Shown: piece after piece, positions 49,578-57,703 of the stretch
How the letters are laid out: every line of letters starts with the position of its first letter
Position numbering within the stretch: the first letter of the stretch is position 1
Assembly (NCBI GenBank): GCA_021824575.1
Contig: JAKAKJ010000058.1
Span: 1 to 63,188, forward strand
Direction of reading: 5' to 3'
Length of the DNA: 63,188 nt
Source: Chloroflexota bacterium
GTDB taxonomy: Bacteria; Chloroflexota; Anaerolineae; Anaerolineales; Villigracilaceae
Notes under the pieces: generated by a model
Databases searched by the model: none
Seen by the model: the letters and a program-made list of their open reading frames with translations, nothing else
What the model was told of the DNA's origin: nothing
Position numbers and translations under genes: made by a program

Positions 49578-50339
49578 ATGAAGATCATTAGCTGGAACGT
49601 GAATGGCGTCCGCGCCGCGCTGACGAAAAACGCGTTGAGTTGGGCGTGGGATCAGTCCGCGGATGTTTTATGTTTGCAGGAAGTCAAAGCGCGCCCGGAA
49701 CAGTTGAACGAACAGCAGCTTCAGTCGCTGAAAATGCCTTTTGTGTGGAATCCAGCCCAGCGTCCCGGATACAGCGGCGTGGCGACGTTCTATAGCGATA
49801 CGCCGGATGAAATCCAGTTGGGATTTGGCGATCCAAAATTCGACGGCGAGGGCCGCGTCATCCGGACCCGGCATCGTGATCTCATTTTATATAACATTTA
49901 CTTCCCGAACGGCCAGCGCGGCAAAGAGCGCGTGGACTACAAACTTGAATTCTACGCGCGCTTGCTGGAACTTTGTGATGAACTGCATCGTTCGGACGAG
50001 AGGATCATCATCACCGGTGACTTCAACACCGCGCATCGTCCGATTGACTTGAAGAATCCGAGAGAGAATGAAACTACATCCGGGTTTCTGCCAGAGGAGC
50101 GCGAGTGGATTCAAAAATTTTTGGATCACGGCTTTGTGGACGTGTACCGCCAACTCTATCCCGATAGAGTTCAGTATACGTGGTGGACATATCGCGTCAA
50201 TGCCCGCGCCCGCGGCATTGGCTGGCGGCTCGATTATTTTCTGATTTCGGAGTCGCTCCTGCCGCGCATCAAAGATGTGATTATTCATGAAAATGTAACC
50301 GGTTCGGATCATTGCCCGGTCGAAATCGAGATATTGTAA
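49578..50339 (+). CDS. xthA: exodeoxyribonuclease III
   Basis: A 253-residue AP endonuclease/exonuclease III of base excision repair. The catalytic Asn and Glu are in IISWNVNGVRA and LCLQEVKARPE. The metal- and base-binding GDFNTAHRPIDL, the region YRVNARARGIGWRLDYFLIS and the final catalytic His in GSDHCPVEIEIL are present. Length is normal. A CATAAT box 18 bases before the ATG could be its -10 element. It is divergent from the receiver-domain gene and lies before ftsH on the same strand, probably in a separate transcript. Confidence 0.94.
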   Translation: MKIISWNVNGVRAALTKNALSWAWDQSADVLCLQEVKARPEQLNEQQLQSLKMPFVWNPAQRPGYSGVATFYSDTPDEIQLGFGDPKFDGEGRVIRTRHRDLILYNIYFPNGQRGKERVDYKLEFYARLLELCDELHRSDERIIITGDFNTAHRPIDLKNPRENETTSGFLPEEREWIQKFLDHGFVDVYRQLYPDRVQYTWWTYRVNARARGIGWRLDYFLISESLLPRIKDVIIHENVTGSDHCPVEIEIL

Positions 50340-50444
50340 TAGTTAGCGCGGTCAACCCATCCAAACCCATCGAATCTTGACATGAGCCATTTATTAGAAA
50401 ATCGTATAAATAAATCCTTTGGGCTATCCGCAGGACTGGTAGGT

Positions 50445-50453
50445 TGGTATAAT
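50445..50453 (+). promoter_or_regulatory. extended -10 promoter of ftsH
   Basis: TGG followed by a perfect TATAAT (50448-50453) forms an extended -10 element. The start of transcription would be near 50460, with the Shine-Dalgarno TTGGAGGAAT (50471-50480) before the GTG at 50483. Confidence 0.6.
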
Positions 50454-50482
50454 TTCCATCGCAATATTTTTTGGAGGAATCC

Positions 50483-52354
50483 GTGAATTCTAACCGTACC
50501 CAATCGTTCATTATCTACTTTCTGCTGATCGTAGCGATTGGCGCGATGCTGTATGTCGGCTTCCGGCAGGATAGCTCGAGCCAGCCGCCGTTGACGATCA
50601 ACGATGTAGCACAAGCTGTTAAGGATGGTACTGTAGCGCGTATTATTGTCCAGAGTGATAACAGCATTCACATTATTTACAAGTCAGGCAAGGAAGCAGA
50701 CTCGAATAAGGAAACATCTGCGACCCTCGTGGATCAACTCATCAGCCTTGGTGTGACGCCCGCTGAATTGGCTCCGAGTAACGTGGAGATCGAGATCCAG
50801 CCGCCTTCGCAATGGGCGGGAATTTTGAGCAGTCTGCTTTATATTTTGCCGGTAATCTTCATGGCAGGTGTGCTGTGGTTCATCTTCCGCCAGGCGCAGG
50901 GAAGCAACAACGCAGCGATGGCTTTTGGCAAATCGCGCGCCCGCATGTTCAGCGGTGAGCATCCCACCGTGACGTTCGAAGATGTCGCCGGTGTGGAAGA
51001 GTCGAAACAGGAGTTGGCAGAAGTTGTCGAGTTCCTGAAAGAGCCGCAGAAATTTATCCAGCTTGGCGCGCGTATCCCGAAAGGCGTTTTGCTGGTTGGT
51101 CCTCCAGGCACAGGTAAGACTCTGCTCGCCAAGGCGGTTTCCGGTGAAGCAGGCGTTCCGTTCTTTTCCATTTCCGGTTCTGAATTTGTCGAAATGTTTG
51201 TCGGCGTGGGCGCCAGCCGCGTGCGCGATCTGTTCGATCAGGCCAAGCGTCATTCGCCCTGCATTGTCTTTGTAGATGAAATCGACGCAGTTGGACGCCA
51301 GCGCGGTGCGGGCCTCGGCGGCTCACACGATGAGCGCGAACAAACACTTAACCAAATGCTGGTCGAGATGGACGGTTTCGATACCGACACCAACATCATT
51401 ATCATCGCCGCAACCAACCGCCCTGATATTCTCGATCCCGCGCTTTTGCGTCCCGGACGCTTTGATCGCCGCATAACGCTGGATCGTCCCGATGTCAAAG
51501 GACGCGAGGCGATTCTCAAGGTCCACGTCAAAGGCAAGCCATTGGATCCGAAGGTTGATCTCGCTGCGTTGGCGCGCGGCACACCGGGCTTCGTCGGTGC
51601 GGACTTGGAAAACCTTGTCAACGAGGGCGCGATCCTTGCAGCGCGTCGAAATAAGAAATCCATCGGACAGCCTGAACTCGAAGAAGCGATCGAGCGCGTC
51701 GTGATGGGACCCGAACGAAAGTCCCGTTTGATCTCGGATGAAGAGAAGCGCATCATCGCGTATCACGAGGCGGGTCACGCGGTGGTGGCGAATGCCATCC
51801 CTGAAGCGGATCCCGTTCAAAAGGTGACGATTGTAGGGCGCGGCCAGGCTGGCGGTGTGACCTGGTTCCGCCCTGATGAAGACCGCATTCTATATTCCCG
51901 CAAGAAGTTGCTGGCTAACCTGGCTTATGCCTTGGGCGGGCGCGTGGCTGAGGAAATCGTATTTGATGACATCACTTCTGGCGCGTCGAATGATATCGAA
52001 CAGGTGACGCGCATGGCGCGCACGATGGTGACGCGACTTGGCATGAGCGATGATATGGGACCCCTGCAATATGGTCAGAAGGAAGAATTGATCTTCCTGG
52101 GCCGCGAGATTTCAGAACAGCGTGATTATTCTGAAGCGGTCGCCGAAAGGATTGACCAGGAAGTTCGCAAGATCGTCGAAGAGTCTTACGAGCTGGCGAA
52201 GAAATTGCTGACCAATTATCGCCAGCAACTTGACGCCGTGGCAAAGAAATTGCTCGAAGCTGAGACAATTACGCGCGAAGAGTTCGAAGCGATCTTCCCG
52301 CCGCCATTCCCGAAGAAGAGCGGAACCCCGCAGCCGGCACCTGTTGCCATGTAA
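50483..52354 (+). CDS. ftsH: ATP-dependent zinc metalloprotease FtsH
   Basis: A 623-residue membrane protease that degrades unneeded or misfolded membrane and cytosolic proteins. Two membrane helices (residues 8-26 and 120-138) flank a short periplasmic domain. The AAA domain has Walker A GPPGTGKT (206-213), Walker B and second-region [15 protein letters not shown], and the SRH motif [19 protein letters not shown]. The zinc site HEAGHAVV is intact. The GTG start is chosen because of the strong TTGGAGGAATCC just before it. The tail is Pro-rich ([15 protein letters not shown]). It is a single-gene unit ending in a strong terminator. Confidence 0.96.
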   Translation: MNSNRTQSFIIYFLLIVAIGAMLYVGFRQDSSSQPPLTINDVAQAVKDGTVARIIVQSDNSIHIIYKSGKEADSNKETSATLVDQLISLGVTPAELAPSNVEIEIQPPSQWAGILSSLLYILPVIFMAGVLWFIFRQAQGSNNAAMAFGKSRARMFSGEHPTVTFEDVAGVEESKQELAEVVEFLKEPQKFIQLGARIPKGVLLVGPPGTGKTLLAKAVSGEAGVPFFSISGSEFVEMFVGVGASRVRDLFDQAKRHSPCIVFVDEIDAVGRQRGAGLGGSHDEREQTLNQMLVEMDGFDTDTNIIIIAATNRPDILDPALLRPGRFDRRITLDRPDVKGREAILKVHVKGKPLDPKVDLAALARGTPGFVGADLENLVNEGAILAARRNKKSIGQPELEEAIERVVMGPERKSRLISDEEKRIIAYHEAGHAVVANAIPEADPVQKVTIVGRGQAGGVTWFRPDEDRILYSRKKLLANLAYALGGRVAEEIVFDDITSGASNDIEQVTRMARTMVTRLGMSDDMGPLQYGQKEELIFLGREISEQRDYSEAVAERIDQEVRKIVEESYELAKKLLTNYRQQLDAVAKKLLEAETITREEFEAIFPPPFPKKSGTPQPAPVAM

Positions 52355-52380
52355 GCAAGACGCAAAGAATAAAAAACGAA

Positions 52381-52430
52381 AATTCGCCCGACAAGTTTAA
52401 TTGTCGGGCGAATTTCTTTCTTCTTGTTTC
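52381..52430. terminator. bidirectional terminator between ftsH and the acyl-CoA ligase gene
   Basis: Perfect 14-base arms AATTCGCCCGACAA (52381-52394) and TTGTCGGGCGAATT (52401-52414) with a 6-base loop, followed on the plus strand by TTCTTTCTTCTTGTTT. It can serve both converging genes. Confidence 0.85.
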
Positions 52431-52438
52431 TTTCTTGC

Positions 52439-54154
52439 TTACTGCGCTTTTGCGCCTTCTGCCTCTTTGTGCTGTCTTACCAGTTCGCGCCGCAAAATCT
52501 TACCAACCGTTGTCTTTGGTAATTCAGTTCTGAATTCATAATGCGTCGGGACTTTATATGCCGCCAGCCGTTCCTTGCACCATGCCTTGATTTCATCAGC
52601 GGTTGCTTCCTGCCCGGGTTTGAGCACGATCCACGCTTTAACTGTTTCGCCGCGGTACGGATCGGGAATACCGGCGACACCAGCCTCCAAAACTTTTGGA
52701 TTCGCCGCGATGGCTTCCTCCACTTCGCGCGGCCACACCTGGAATCCGCCTGGCTTGATGAGTTCCTTCTTGCGGTCCACGATGTAGAAATAGCCATCTT
52801 CATCCATGCGGGCGATGTCACCAGTAAACAGCCACGTCCTGCCATCTTTCAACTTGCGTAACGCATTGGCTGTTTCGGTTGGCATGTTGTGATAGCCCTT
52901 CATCACTTGTGGCCCATTGACCACAAGCTCGCCGATCTCGCCCAATGGCATTTCGGTCTCGCCGTCATCGAGGCTGATGATCTTGCAGTCTACGTCCGAC
53001 ATCGGCATCCCGATGGAACCCGTTTTGTTGACTCCGAGCAGCGGATTGCAGTGCGTCGCCGTCGGCGCTTCGGACAGTCCATAGCCCTCGAAAACTTTTC
53101 CGCCGCTCAACTCTTCGAATTTTTCTTTGGTCTCGCGCATCAATGGCGCAGAACCGGAAATGCAAGCCTTGATCGTCCGCAGGTTGATCTTGCCTGCTTT
53201 GACTTCAGGATGGTTGTTGATCGCGTTGTAAAGCGTCGGCACGCCGGGGAAAATCGTTGGATGGTATTTGTTGATGTTTTCCAGCACGTCGGGGATATCG
53301 CGCGCGTTCGGAATCATCACCAGACTCGCACCTGTGACCAGAGCAAAGTTCATCCCCGCCACCATGCCATAAACGTGAAAGAGCGGGATTGCCATCAGCA
53401 CGGTTTCCTTGCCGTCTTCGGCAGTGGTGATCCAGTGTTTCATTTGCAGTGTGTTCGCGACCACGTTGCGATGCAGTGCCACCGCGCCTTTCGAAACGCC
53501 GGTCGTCCCGCCAGAGTATTGGAATAGGGCGGTGTCATCCGGCCCAATATCCAGCTTGGGGCGCTGCGAGGGTTGATACTTCGCGAACAAATCCTTCATC
53601 CAGATATCGCCATCGGCCAGCCCGCCCTCGATCCTGAATCCGCCTTTTTTCTCGCGCACCAACGTGAACAGCAGACTCATCACGGGCGGCAGCGCCTCCT
53701 TCAAATTGGTGACAATCAATTTCTTGATCTTTGTATCGGGTTGTGCGGCCTTGATGGTTTTGTAGAAATTGGTCATGACGAACATGACCTCAATGCCTGC
53801 GTCGTTGGCCTGGTGAGCAATCTCCGGCGGAGTATAAAGCGGGTTGGTTGCGCATACCACGCCGCCCGCCTTCAAAATCCCGAAATACGCCTCGACGAAC
53901 TGCGGCGTGTTCGGCATGAAGATTCCCACCCGGTCGCCTTTCTTCACGCCCATATCGGCCAGCGCCGCGGCGATGCGATCCGTCCTCTCGTTCATTTCTT
54001 TGTATGAAATAACCGCGCCTTTAAAGATCGTGCAGGCGCGGTCGGGGTATTTGCGTGCGGACTCCTCGAGTAGATCGAACAATGGAACTTTTGGATAATC
54101 AATTGATGCTGGCACACCCTTGTCATAGTGCGCAATCCACGGACGATCGGTCAT
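52439..54154 (-). CDS. fadD: long-chain fatty acid-CoA ligase (FadD type)
   Basis: A 571-residue AMP-forming acyl-CoA synthetase. The AMP-binding signature is LFQYSGGTTGVSKGA, the A5 motif is FEGYGLSEAPTATHCN, the A8 hinge region is DRKKELIKPGGFQVWPREVE and the catalytic lysine is in LPKTTVGKILRRELV. The start PWIAHYDKGVPASIDYP is typical of FadD-like long-chain ligases. It activates free fatty acids for beta-oxidation or lipid synthesis. The Shine-Dalgarno is AAAGGAGGAGG, and a TATACT box lies upstream at 54173-54178. Confidence 0.93.
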   Translation of the reverse strand: MTDRPWIAHYDKGVPASIDYPKVPLFDLLEESARKYPDRACTIFKGAVISYKEMNERTDRIAAALADMGVKKGDRVGIFMPNTPQFVEAYFGILKAGGVVCATNPLYTPPEIAHQANDAGIEVMFVMTNFYKTIKAAQPDTKIKKLIVTNLKEALPPVMSLLFTLVREKKGGFRIEGGLADGDIWMKDLFAKYQPSQRPKLDIGPDDTALFQYSGGTTGVSKGAVALHRNVVANTLQMKHWITTAEDGKETVLMAIPLFHVYGMVAGMNFALVTGASLVMIPNARDIPDVLENINKYHPTIFPGVPTLYNAINNHPEVKAGKINLRTIKACISGSAPLMRETKEKFEELSGGKVFEGYGLSEAPTATHCNPLLGVNKTGSIGMPMSDVDCKIISLDDGETEMPLGEIGELVVNGPQVMKGYHNMPTETANALRKLKDGRTWLFTGDIARMDEDGYFYIVDRKKELIKPGGFQVWPREVEEAIAANPKVLEAGVAGIPDPYRGETVKAWIVLKPGQEATADEIKAWCKERLAAYKVPTHYEFRTELPKTTVGKILRRELVRQHKEAEGAKAQ

Positions 54155-54216
54155 GGTGCCTCCTCCTTTGAAAGTATAGTAAGAGTATATACAGGAAGAA
54201 ATTAAAAGTCAATTGC

Positions 54217-54237
54217 GCCAGGTGCGTCATACCTGGC
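54217..54237. other. small hairpin beyond miaA
   Basis: GCCAGGT (54217-54223) and ACCTGGC (54231-54237) form a 7-base stem with a 7-base loop, 10 bases after the miaA stop on the minus strand. It has no T-run, so at best it is a weak terminator. Confidence 0.4.
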
Positions 54238-54247
54238 CTGGTGAGAT

Positions 54248-55207
54248 TCACCTGTCGGTTGGATTGCCTTGTTTAGCGGACGTTTCAATTTGTAAGGTGC
54301 GACGCACAAATGATTCGATAATTTCAACGACTTCATCCTGGACTATAAACCACTTGATATTTGGATCGGATTCTTTGAACCAGTTGGCCTGCCTGCGGAC
54401 GAAAACCCGCGTGGCGCGTCGCATCTCGACTTTGGCCTGCTCGACGCTTAATTTGCCTTCGATCACGCTGACGCATTCGCGATACCCGATGGCCGACATC
54501 GTCGGCAGATCAGGAGAATAGCCTTTTGCCAGCAAACCTTTGACTTCATCCAGCAATCCATTTTCGAACATGGATTCGATTCGCGCATCAATCCGTGCAT
54601 AAAGCTCCGGCCGCGGACGCGTCAACCCGATGGTGATGAGATGATATGACGGTTCACCCTGCCCGCGCTGCTCGGAGAATTTTTTGCCAGTTGTCAAAAT
54701 GACTTCCAGTGCGCGGATCGTTCGACGGAAATTGCGCGCGTCAATTTTTTCTGCAGCGACAGGATCAAGTATGGCTAATCTTTCATGCAGCCACCCTTCT
54801 CCCCTCTCCCTTTTCACTTTTTCTAATTCCTCCCTCATCCTTGAATCGGGCTTTACTTCTGGCGGTTTCCATCCTTCAGTAACCGCGCGGACATATTGCC
54901 CTGTCCCGCCGACCAGCAACGGCAATTTGCCGCGTGCGTGAATATTCGCAATGGCTTCACGCGCTTTTTGTTGAAACACGGCCAGCGACAAAATTTCATC
55001 GGGATTGACGATGTCAATCAAATGATGCGGAACGCGTGCTTGTTCTGCGCGCGTTGGTTTCGCCGTGCCAATATCCATGCCGCGGTAGAAGAGGCGCGAA
55101 TCCGCCGAAACGATCTCACCGTTGATTCGTTCGGCAAGTTGTATAGCAATTTCTGTTTTGCCGACGGCGGTTGGGCCGACGAGGAGGATCAATGATGGTT
55201 TTGCCAT
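54248..55207 (-). CDS. miaA: tRNA dimethylallyltransferase MiaA
   Basis: A 319-residue enzyme that adds a dimethylallyl group to A37 of tRNAs. The P-loop is LLVGPTAVGKTE, followed by IVSADSRLFYRGMDIGTAKP, PHHLIDIVNPDE and VGGTGQYVRAVTEGW. The insertion domain and the C-terminal REEVRRATR-like helix are present (KVEMRRATRVFVRRQANWF). The ATG at 55207 follows GAGGAGAATCCCG. Its start lies 19 bases inside the end of the RAYT gene, so the two are in one transcript. Confidence 0.95.
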   Translation of the reverse strand: MAKPSLILLVGPTAVGKTEIAIQLAERINGEIVSADSRLFYRGMDIGTAKPTRAEQARVPHHLIDIVNPDEILSLAVFQQKAREAIANIHARGKLPLLVGGTGQYVRAVTEGWKPPEVKPDSRMREELEKVKRERGEGWLHERLAILDPVAAEKIDARNFRRTIRALEVILTTGKKFSEQRGQGEPSYHLITIGLTRPRPELYARIDARIESMFENGLLDEVKGLLAKGYSPDLPTMSAIGYRECVSVIEGKLSVEQAKVEMRRATRVFVRRQANWFKESDPNIKWFIVQDEVVEIIESFVRRTLQIETSAKQGNPTDR

Positions 55208-55752
55208 TCGGGATTCTCCTCGTCCTTGGCCCATTGGCTTGGGTTGCATTGGATATATTTATAAATTTGCTCAAGATCGTTTTGATCGCGAATGACATGT
55301 TCGTAATAATTTCTTTGCCAGACAGGAGTACCGCGTGTCTGGCGCATTTCGTTGATTTTGTACGTCACCGCGGATTTATACGCGCGAATAATAGTTGGTA
55401 ATGAACCCGTTGTTGGTTTTCCAAATTGTTCCGTAGGGGCACGGCGTCGCCGTGCCCCTACGATGGAATCATCATTTTCATTAACCCAAATAATTCCGTG
55501 AATATGATTCGGCATAACAATAAATTCATCTTCCCATAATTTCACATTTGACCGTAATTCCGCTGTCTTGAACCATTCGACGCGGGCAATTTCACCTAAC
55601 GCCGATAATCTCATTTCTTCGTTTTCAATTTTCCCAAACAAAAACTCGCGACCTGCCGTAACAATCGTTGTGAAATACGCACCGGCCTGAGCATAATCAT
55701 ATTCTCTCAACCGAATTGAACGCCGACAATAAACCTGCGAATCGAATTTCAT
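55189..55752 (-). CDS. REP-associated tyrosine transposase (RAYT, Y1/HUH family)
   Basis: A 187-residue transposase-like protein. The HUH motif is in IVMPNHIHGIIWV and the catalytic tyrosine in VWQRNYYEHVIRDQNDL, followed by the typical YIQCNPSQWAKDEENPEW. The N-terminus RRSIRLREYDYAQAGAYFTT is also standard for this group. Such proteins are single-copy domesticated relatives of IS200/IS605 transposases and process REP palindromes. A perfect 31-base palindrome (55432-55462) lies inside the coding region and encodes VGARRRRAPT. The gene is wedged between yraN and miaA with overlaps at both ends, with no flanking repeats of its own. Confidence 0.9.
   Translation of the reverse strand: MKFDSQVYCRRSIRLREYDYAQAGAYFTTIVTAGREFLFGKIENEEMRLSALGEIARVEWFKTAELRSNVKLWEDEFIVMPNHIHGIIWVNENDDSIVGARRRRAPTEQFGKPTTGSLPTIIRAYKSAVTYKINEMRQTRGTPVWQRNYYEHVIRDQNDLEQIYKYIQCNPSQWAKDEENPEWQNHH
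55432..55462. repeat. perfect 31-base REP-like palindrome inside the RAYT gene
   Basis: Arms of 15 bases, CGTAGGGGCACGGCG (55432-55446) and CGCCGTGCCCCTACG (55448-55462), around one central T. It is in frame and read as VGARRRRAPT. The GTAGGGGC...GCCCCTAC end pattern is that of dispersed mobile palindromes. No second copy is seen in the window. Confidence 0.9.
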
Positions 55753-56096
55753 ATTGCATTCTCAAAATGGACAAGCTCTGTCTTACCGTTCACTTCTTCC
55801 ACAGCAATCACATCAATTTGCCAGTGATCAATTTCGTTCTGCTGGGCGTAATGCTCGGCGCAGGAAAGCATGTGCTGTTGTTTGCGCGGCGTGACAGCGA
55901 TCTCCGGGGGGCCGAGGGAACGCGATGTGCGTGCTTTCACTTCGACAAAAATGGTGAAACCATCTTTCTGCGCGACCAAATCAATCTCGCCATACGGCGT
56001 GCGGACGTTACGCGCGATGATCTCATAACCTTTGGCTGATAAATAATCCGCCGCGGCTTGTTCGCCCCATTGACCAACCTTTTGATTATGGCTCAT
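55749..56096 (-). CDS. YraN/UPF0102 family protein
   Basis: A 115-residue protein of the YraN family, which has a restriction-endonuclease-like fold and no firm function. The signature is GQWGEQAAADYLSAKGYEII, followed by the core RTPYGEIDLVAQKDG and IFVEVKARTSRSLGPPE with the Asp, Glu and Lys of the nuclease-like site. The length is normal. It overlaps the glycosyltransferase gene by 11 bases at its start and the RAYT gene by 4 bases at its end, so all are in one operon. Confidence 0.92.
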   Translation of the reverse strand: MSHNQKVGQWGEQAAADYLSAKGYEIIARNVRTPYGEIDLVAQKDGFTIFVEVKARTSRSLGPPEIAVTPRKQQHMLSCAEHYAQQNEIDHWQIDVIAVEEVNGKTELVHFENAI

Positions 56097-57294
56097 TCAG
56101 GAATCTTTCCAAAATGCCGCGCAGGCGCACGTCCCAGCGTTCTTTGGTTGGGCGCGATGCGGAAACCAAACGTTCGTATTGATCGAGCATGGTGCGCGTC
56201 GTCCGCTCGATGGCATAACGGGTCGAGGCCTGACGGGCCGCGTCGCCCATTTGCCGGCGCAGGCCTGCATCCAGACAAAGACGCGTGAGCTTGGCCGTGA
56301 AGGCGGCCAAATCCTTCGTCGCGAGAAATCCGGTTTTACCATCTTCAATCGTATCGCTGACCCCCGGTGATTGAATCCCCATCACGGGCAATCCCGATGC
56401 CATGCCTTCGATCACTGAAAGCGGATGGACTTCTGTGACCGATGCTGTAACGAATGCGTCGCACATGGCGAGATACGAAGGCAGGTCGTCGTATGGAACC
56501 ATGCCGGTAAAGCGGACGCGGTGCTGAATGTCGAGCGCCGCGGCAAGCTGCCGTATTTCATCTTCATTCTGTTTTTGTCCGCCGCCGACAATGAGGAGAT
56601 GAACGTTATCGAGCGCATGAACGACTCCGGCGAAGGCCTGCAAAAGAAACGATAAATTCTTTTCGAGCGCGATGCGGCCGGCATAAATGAGCAGAATATC
56701 ATTTTTTGTATATCCAAATTCAGCGCGTGATAGCGGCCCGGCTTTATAAAAATGTTGAAGTTCGACGCCATTGGGGATGATCTCGATGCGGCTGGTCACG
56801 CCCATGTTGCGTAAGATATCTGCCATGCCCGCAGATGGCGAAACCACCAGACTCATCGCCTCACAAAAAGGTGGCATGTATGCTTGCAGCAATCCGTCAC
56901 TGATTTCTTCCGGAAGGATTGGAAGATAAGCCTGGGCATAAAGATCGTAGCGCGTGTGATTCGTGAAAACCGTCGGGATGCGGAGCGGCTGACAATATCG
57001 CAGCGCGAGGCGTCCGCTCAAAAATGGGTGGTGGACATGGACGACATCCATCGTCTGCAATAATTTTTTGGCGGCGATGTTGTAGCGGAAGGAAAGATAA
57101 TAACCTGTGTCCACCAGCGGCAGGCCGGGCGAACGGACCACGCGCGGCTCATCGTCCTGGTAATCCTGGTCGCCAAACGTGAATACGAAGACATCGTGAC
57201 CCGATTTCTCGAAGTAACGTTTGTTGAGGTCAATGTAATTTGTGATTCCACTGACGTGCGGTTTGTAAACATCCGCCATCATACCGATACGCAT
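56086..57294 (-). CDS. glycosyltransferase family 4
   Basis: A 402-residue GT-B fold glycosyltransferase. The N-terminal domain begins IGMMADVYKPHVSGITNYID, and the C-terminal domain holds LIYAGRIALEKNLSFLLQAF, the donor-site region GMVPYDDLPSYLAMCDAFVTA and the E-x7-E pattern TEVHPLSVIEGMASGLPVMG. Close relatives make glycolipids or cell-wall glycans from nucleotide sugars. The start codon is the ATG at 57294, with a -10 box only 6 bases upstream and no Shine-Dalgarno. It is the first gene of an operon with yraN, the RAYT and miaA. Confidence 0.9.
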   Translation of the reverse strand: MRIGMMADVYKPHVSGITNYIDLNKRYFEKSGHDVFVFTFGDQDYQDDEPRVVRSPGLPLVDTGYYLSFRYNIAAKKLLQTMDVVHVHHPFLSGRLALRYCQPLRIPTVFTNHTRYDLYAQAYLPILPEEISDGLLQAYMPPFCEAMSLVVSPSAGMADILRNMGVTSRIEIIPNGVELQHFYKAGPLSRAEFGYTKNDILLIYAGRIALEKNLSFLLQAFAGVVHALDNVHLLIVGGGQKQNEDEIRQLAAALDIQHRVRFTGMVPYDDLPSYLAMCDAFVTASVTEVHPLSVIEGMASGLPVMGIQSPGVSDTIEDGKTGFLATKDLAAFTAKLTRLCLDAGLRRQMGDAARQASTRYAIERTTRTMLDQYERLVSASRPTKERWDVRLRGILERFLNEP

Positions 57295-57300
57295 GATTAC

Positions 57301-57329
57301 ATGGTACAGGCAAGAAGGCGCGGCGTCAA
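57301..57329 (-). promoter_or_regulatory. promoter giving a probable leaderless glycosyltransferase mRNA
   Basis: On the minus strand TTGACG (57329 to 57324) and TACCAT (57306 to 57301) are 17 bases apart. The ATG at 57294 is only 6 bases beyond the -10 box. The region lies back-to-back with a TATGAT (57346-57351) facing the ttuB gene on the other strand. Confidence 0.6.
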
Positions 57330-57374
57330 GGATGAGTAAATGGCGTATGATAGAATCTGCCAATCAAGGAAAGT

Positions 57375-57569
57375 ATGGCTGTCAAATTGATCCTGCGTGA
57401 CAAAGAATATGAGGTGAAATCGGGAATGACGCTGCTCTCCTCTTTGGAGAAATGCAATGTCAATCCTGAGTCGGTCATTGCCACGCGCAACGGCGAGATG
57501 ATCCTTGAGGATGAAATTTTGAAAGATGGCGATGTGATTAAGTTGGTTGCTGTGATTTCCGGTGGATAG
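57375..57569 (+). CDS. ttuB: ubiquitin-like sulfur-carrier protein (TtuB/ThiS/MoaD type)
   Basis: A 64-residue beta-grasp protein ending in the Gly-Gly needed for adenylation and thiocarboxylate formation (VAVISGG). It opens with KLILRDKEYEVKSGMTLLSS, typical of small sulfur carriers. In Thermus, TtuB donates sulfur to TtuA for 2-thiolation of T54 in tRNA. Here the partner TtuA-like gene lies 134 bases downstream on the same strand, so TtuB is the most likely identity; ThiS or MoaD-like roles are not excluded. The Shine-Dalgarno is AAGGAAAGT. The E1-like activating enzyme is not in the window. Confidence 0.85.
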   Translation: MAVKLILRDKEYEVKSGMTLLSSLEKCNVNPESVIATRNGEMILEDEILKDGDVIKLVAVISGG

Positions 57570-57576
57570 TTTCTGA

Positions 57577-57683
57577 TGTCGTTGCGAGGAGCGACGCCCT
57601 GAGCCTGTCAAGGGCAAAGCGACGAAGCAATCCCATAATATCTGGAGATTGCCACGCGGCGCAGGACGCGGCTCGCAATGACA
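57577..57683. repeat. TGTCATTGCGAG palindromic repeat with a nested element
   Basis: A 107-base element. Outer arms TGTCGTTGCGAG (57577-57588) and CTCGCAATGACA (57672-57683) pair with one mismatch; inner arms GCAATC and GATTGC lie around 57627 and 57646. Between GCGAC and AAAGCGAC it holds GCCCTGAGCCTGTCAAGGGC (57596-57615), a relative (on the other strand) of the inner element at 9690-9708. It separates ttuB from ttuA. Confidence 0.8.
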
Positions 57684-57703
57684 TTTCAAGTTAGAGGTAG
57701 AAC

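Noticed and set aside
54790-54815. CTCCCCTCTCCC inside miaA as a further coding copy of the CCCCTCTCC repeat
   Set aside because: Only one arm is present, there is no palindrome, and the MiaA length in this region looks normal. I regard it as chance or a very old trace.
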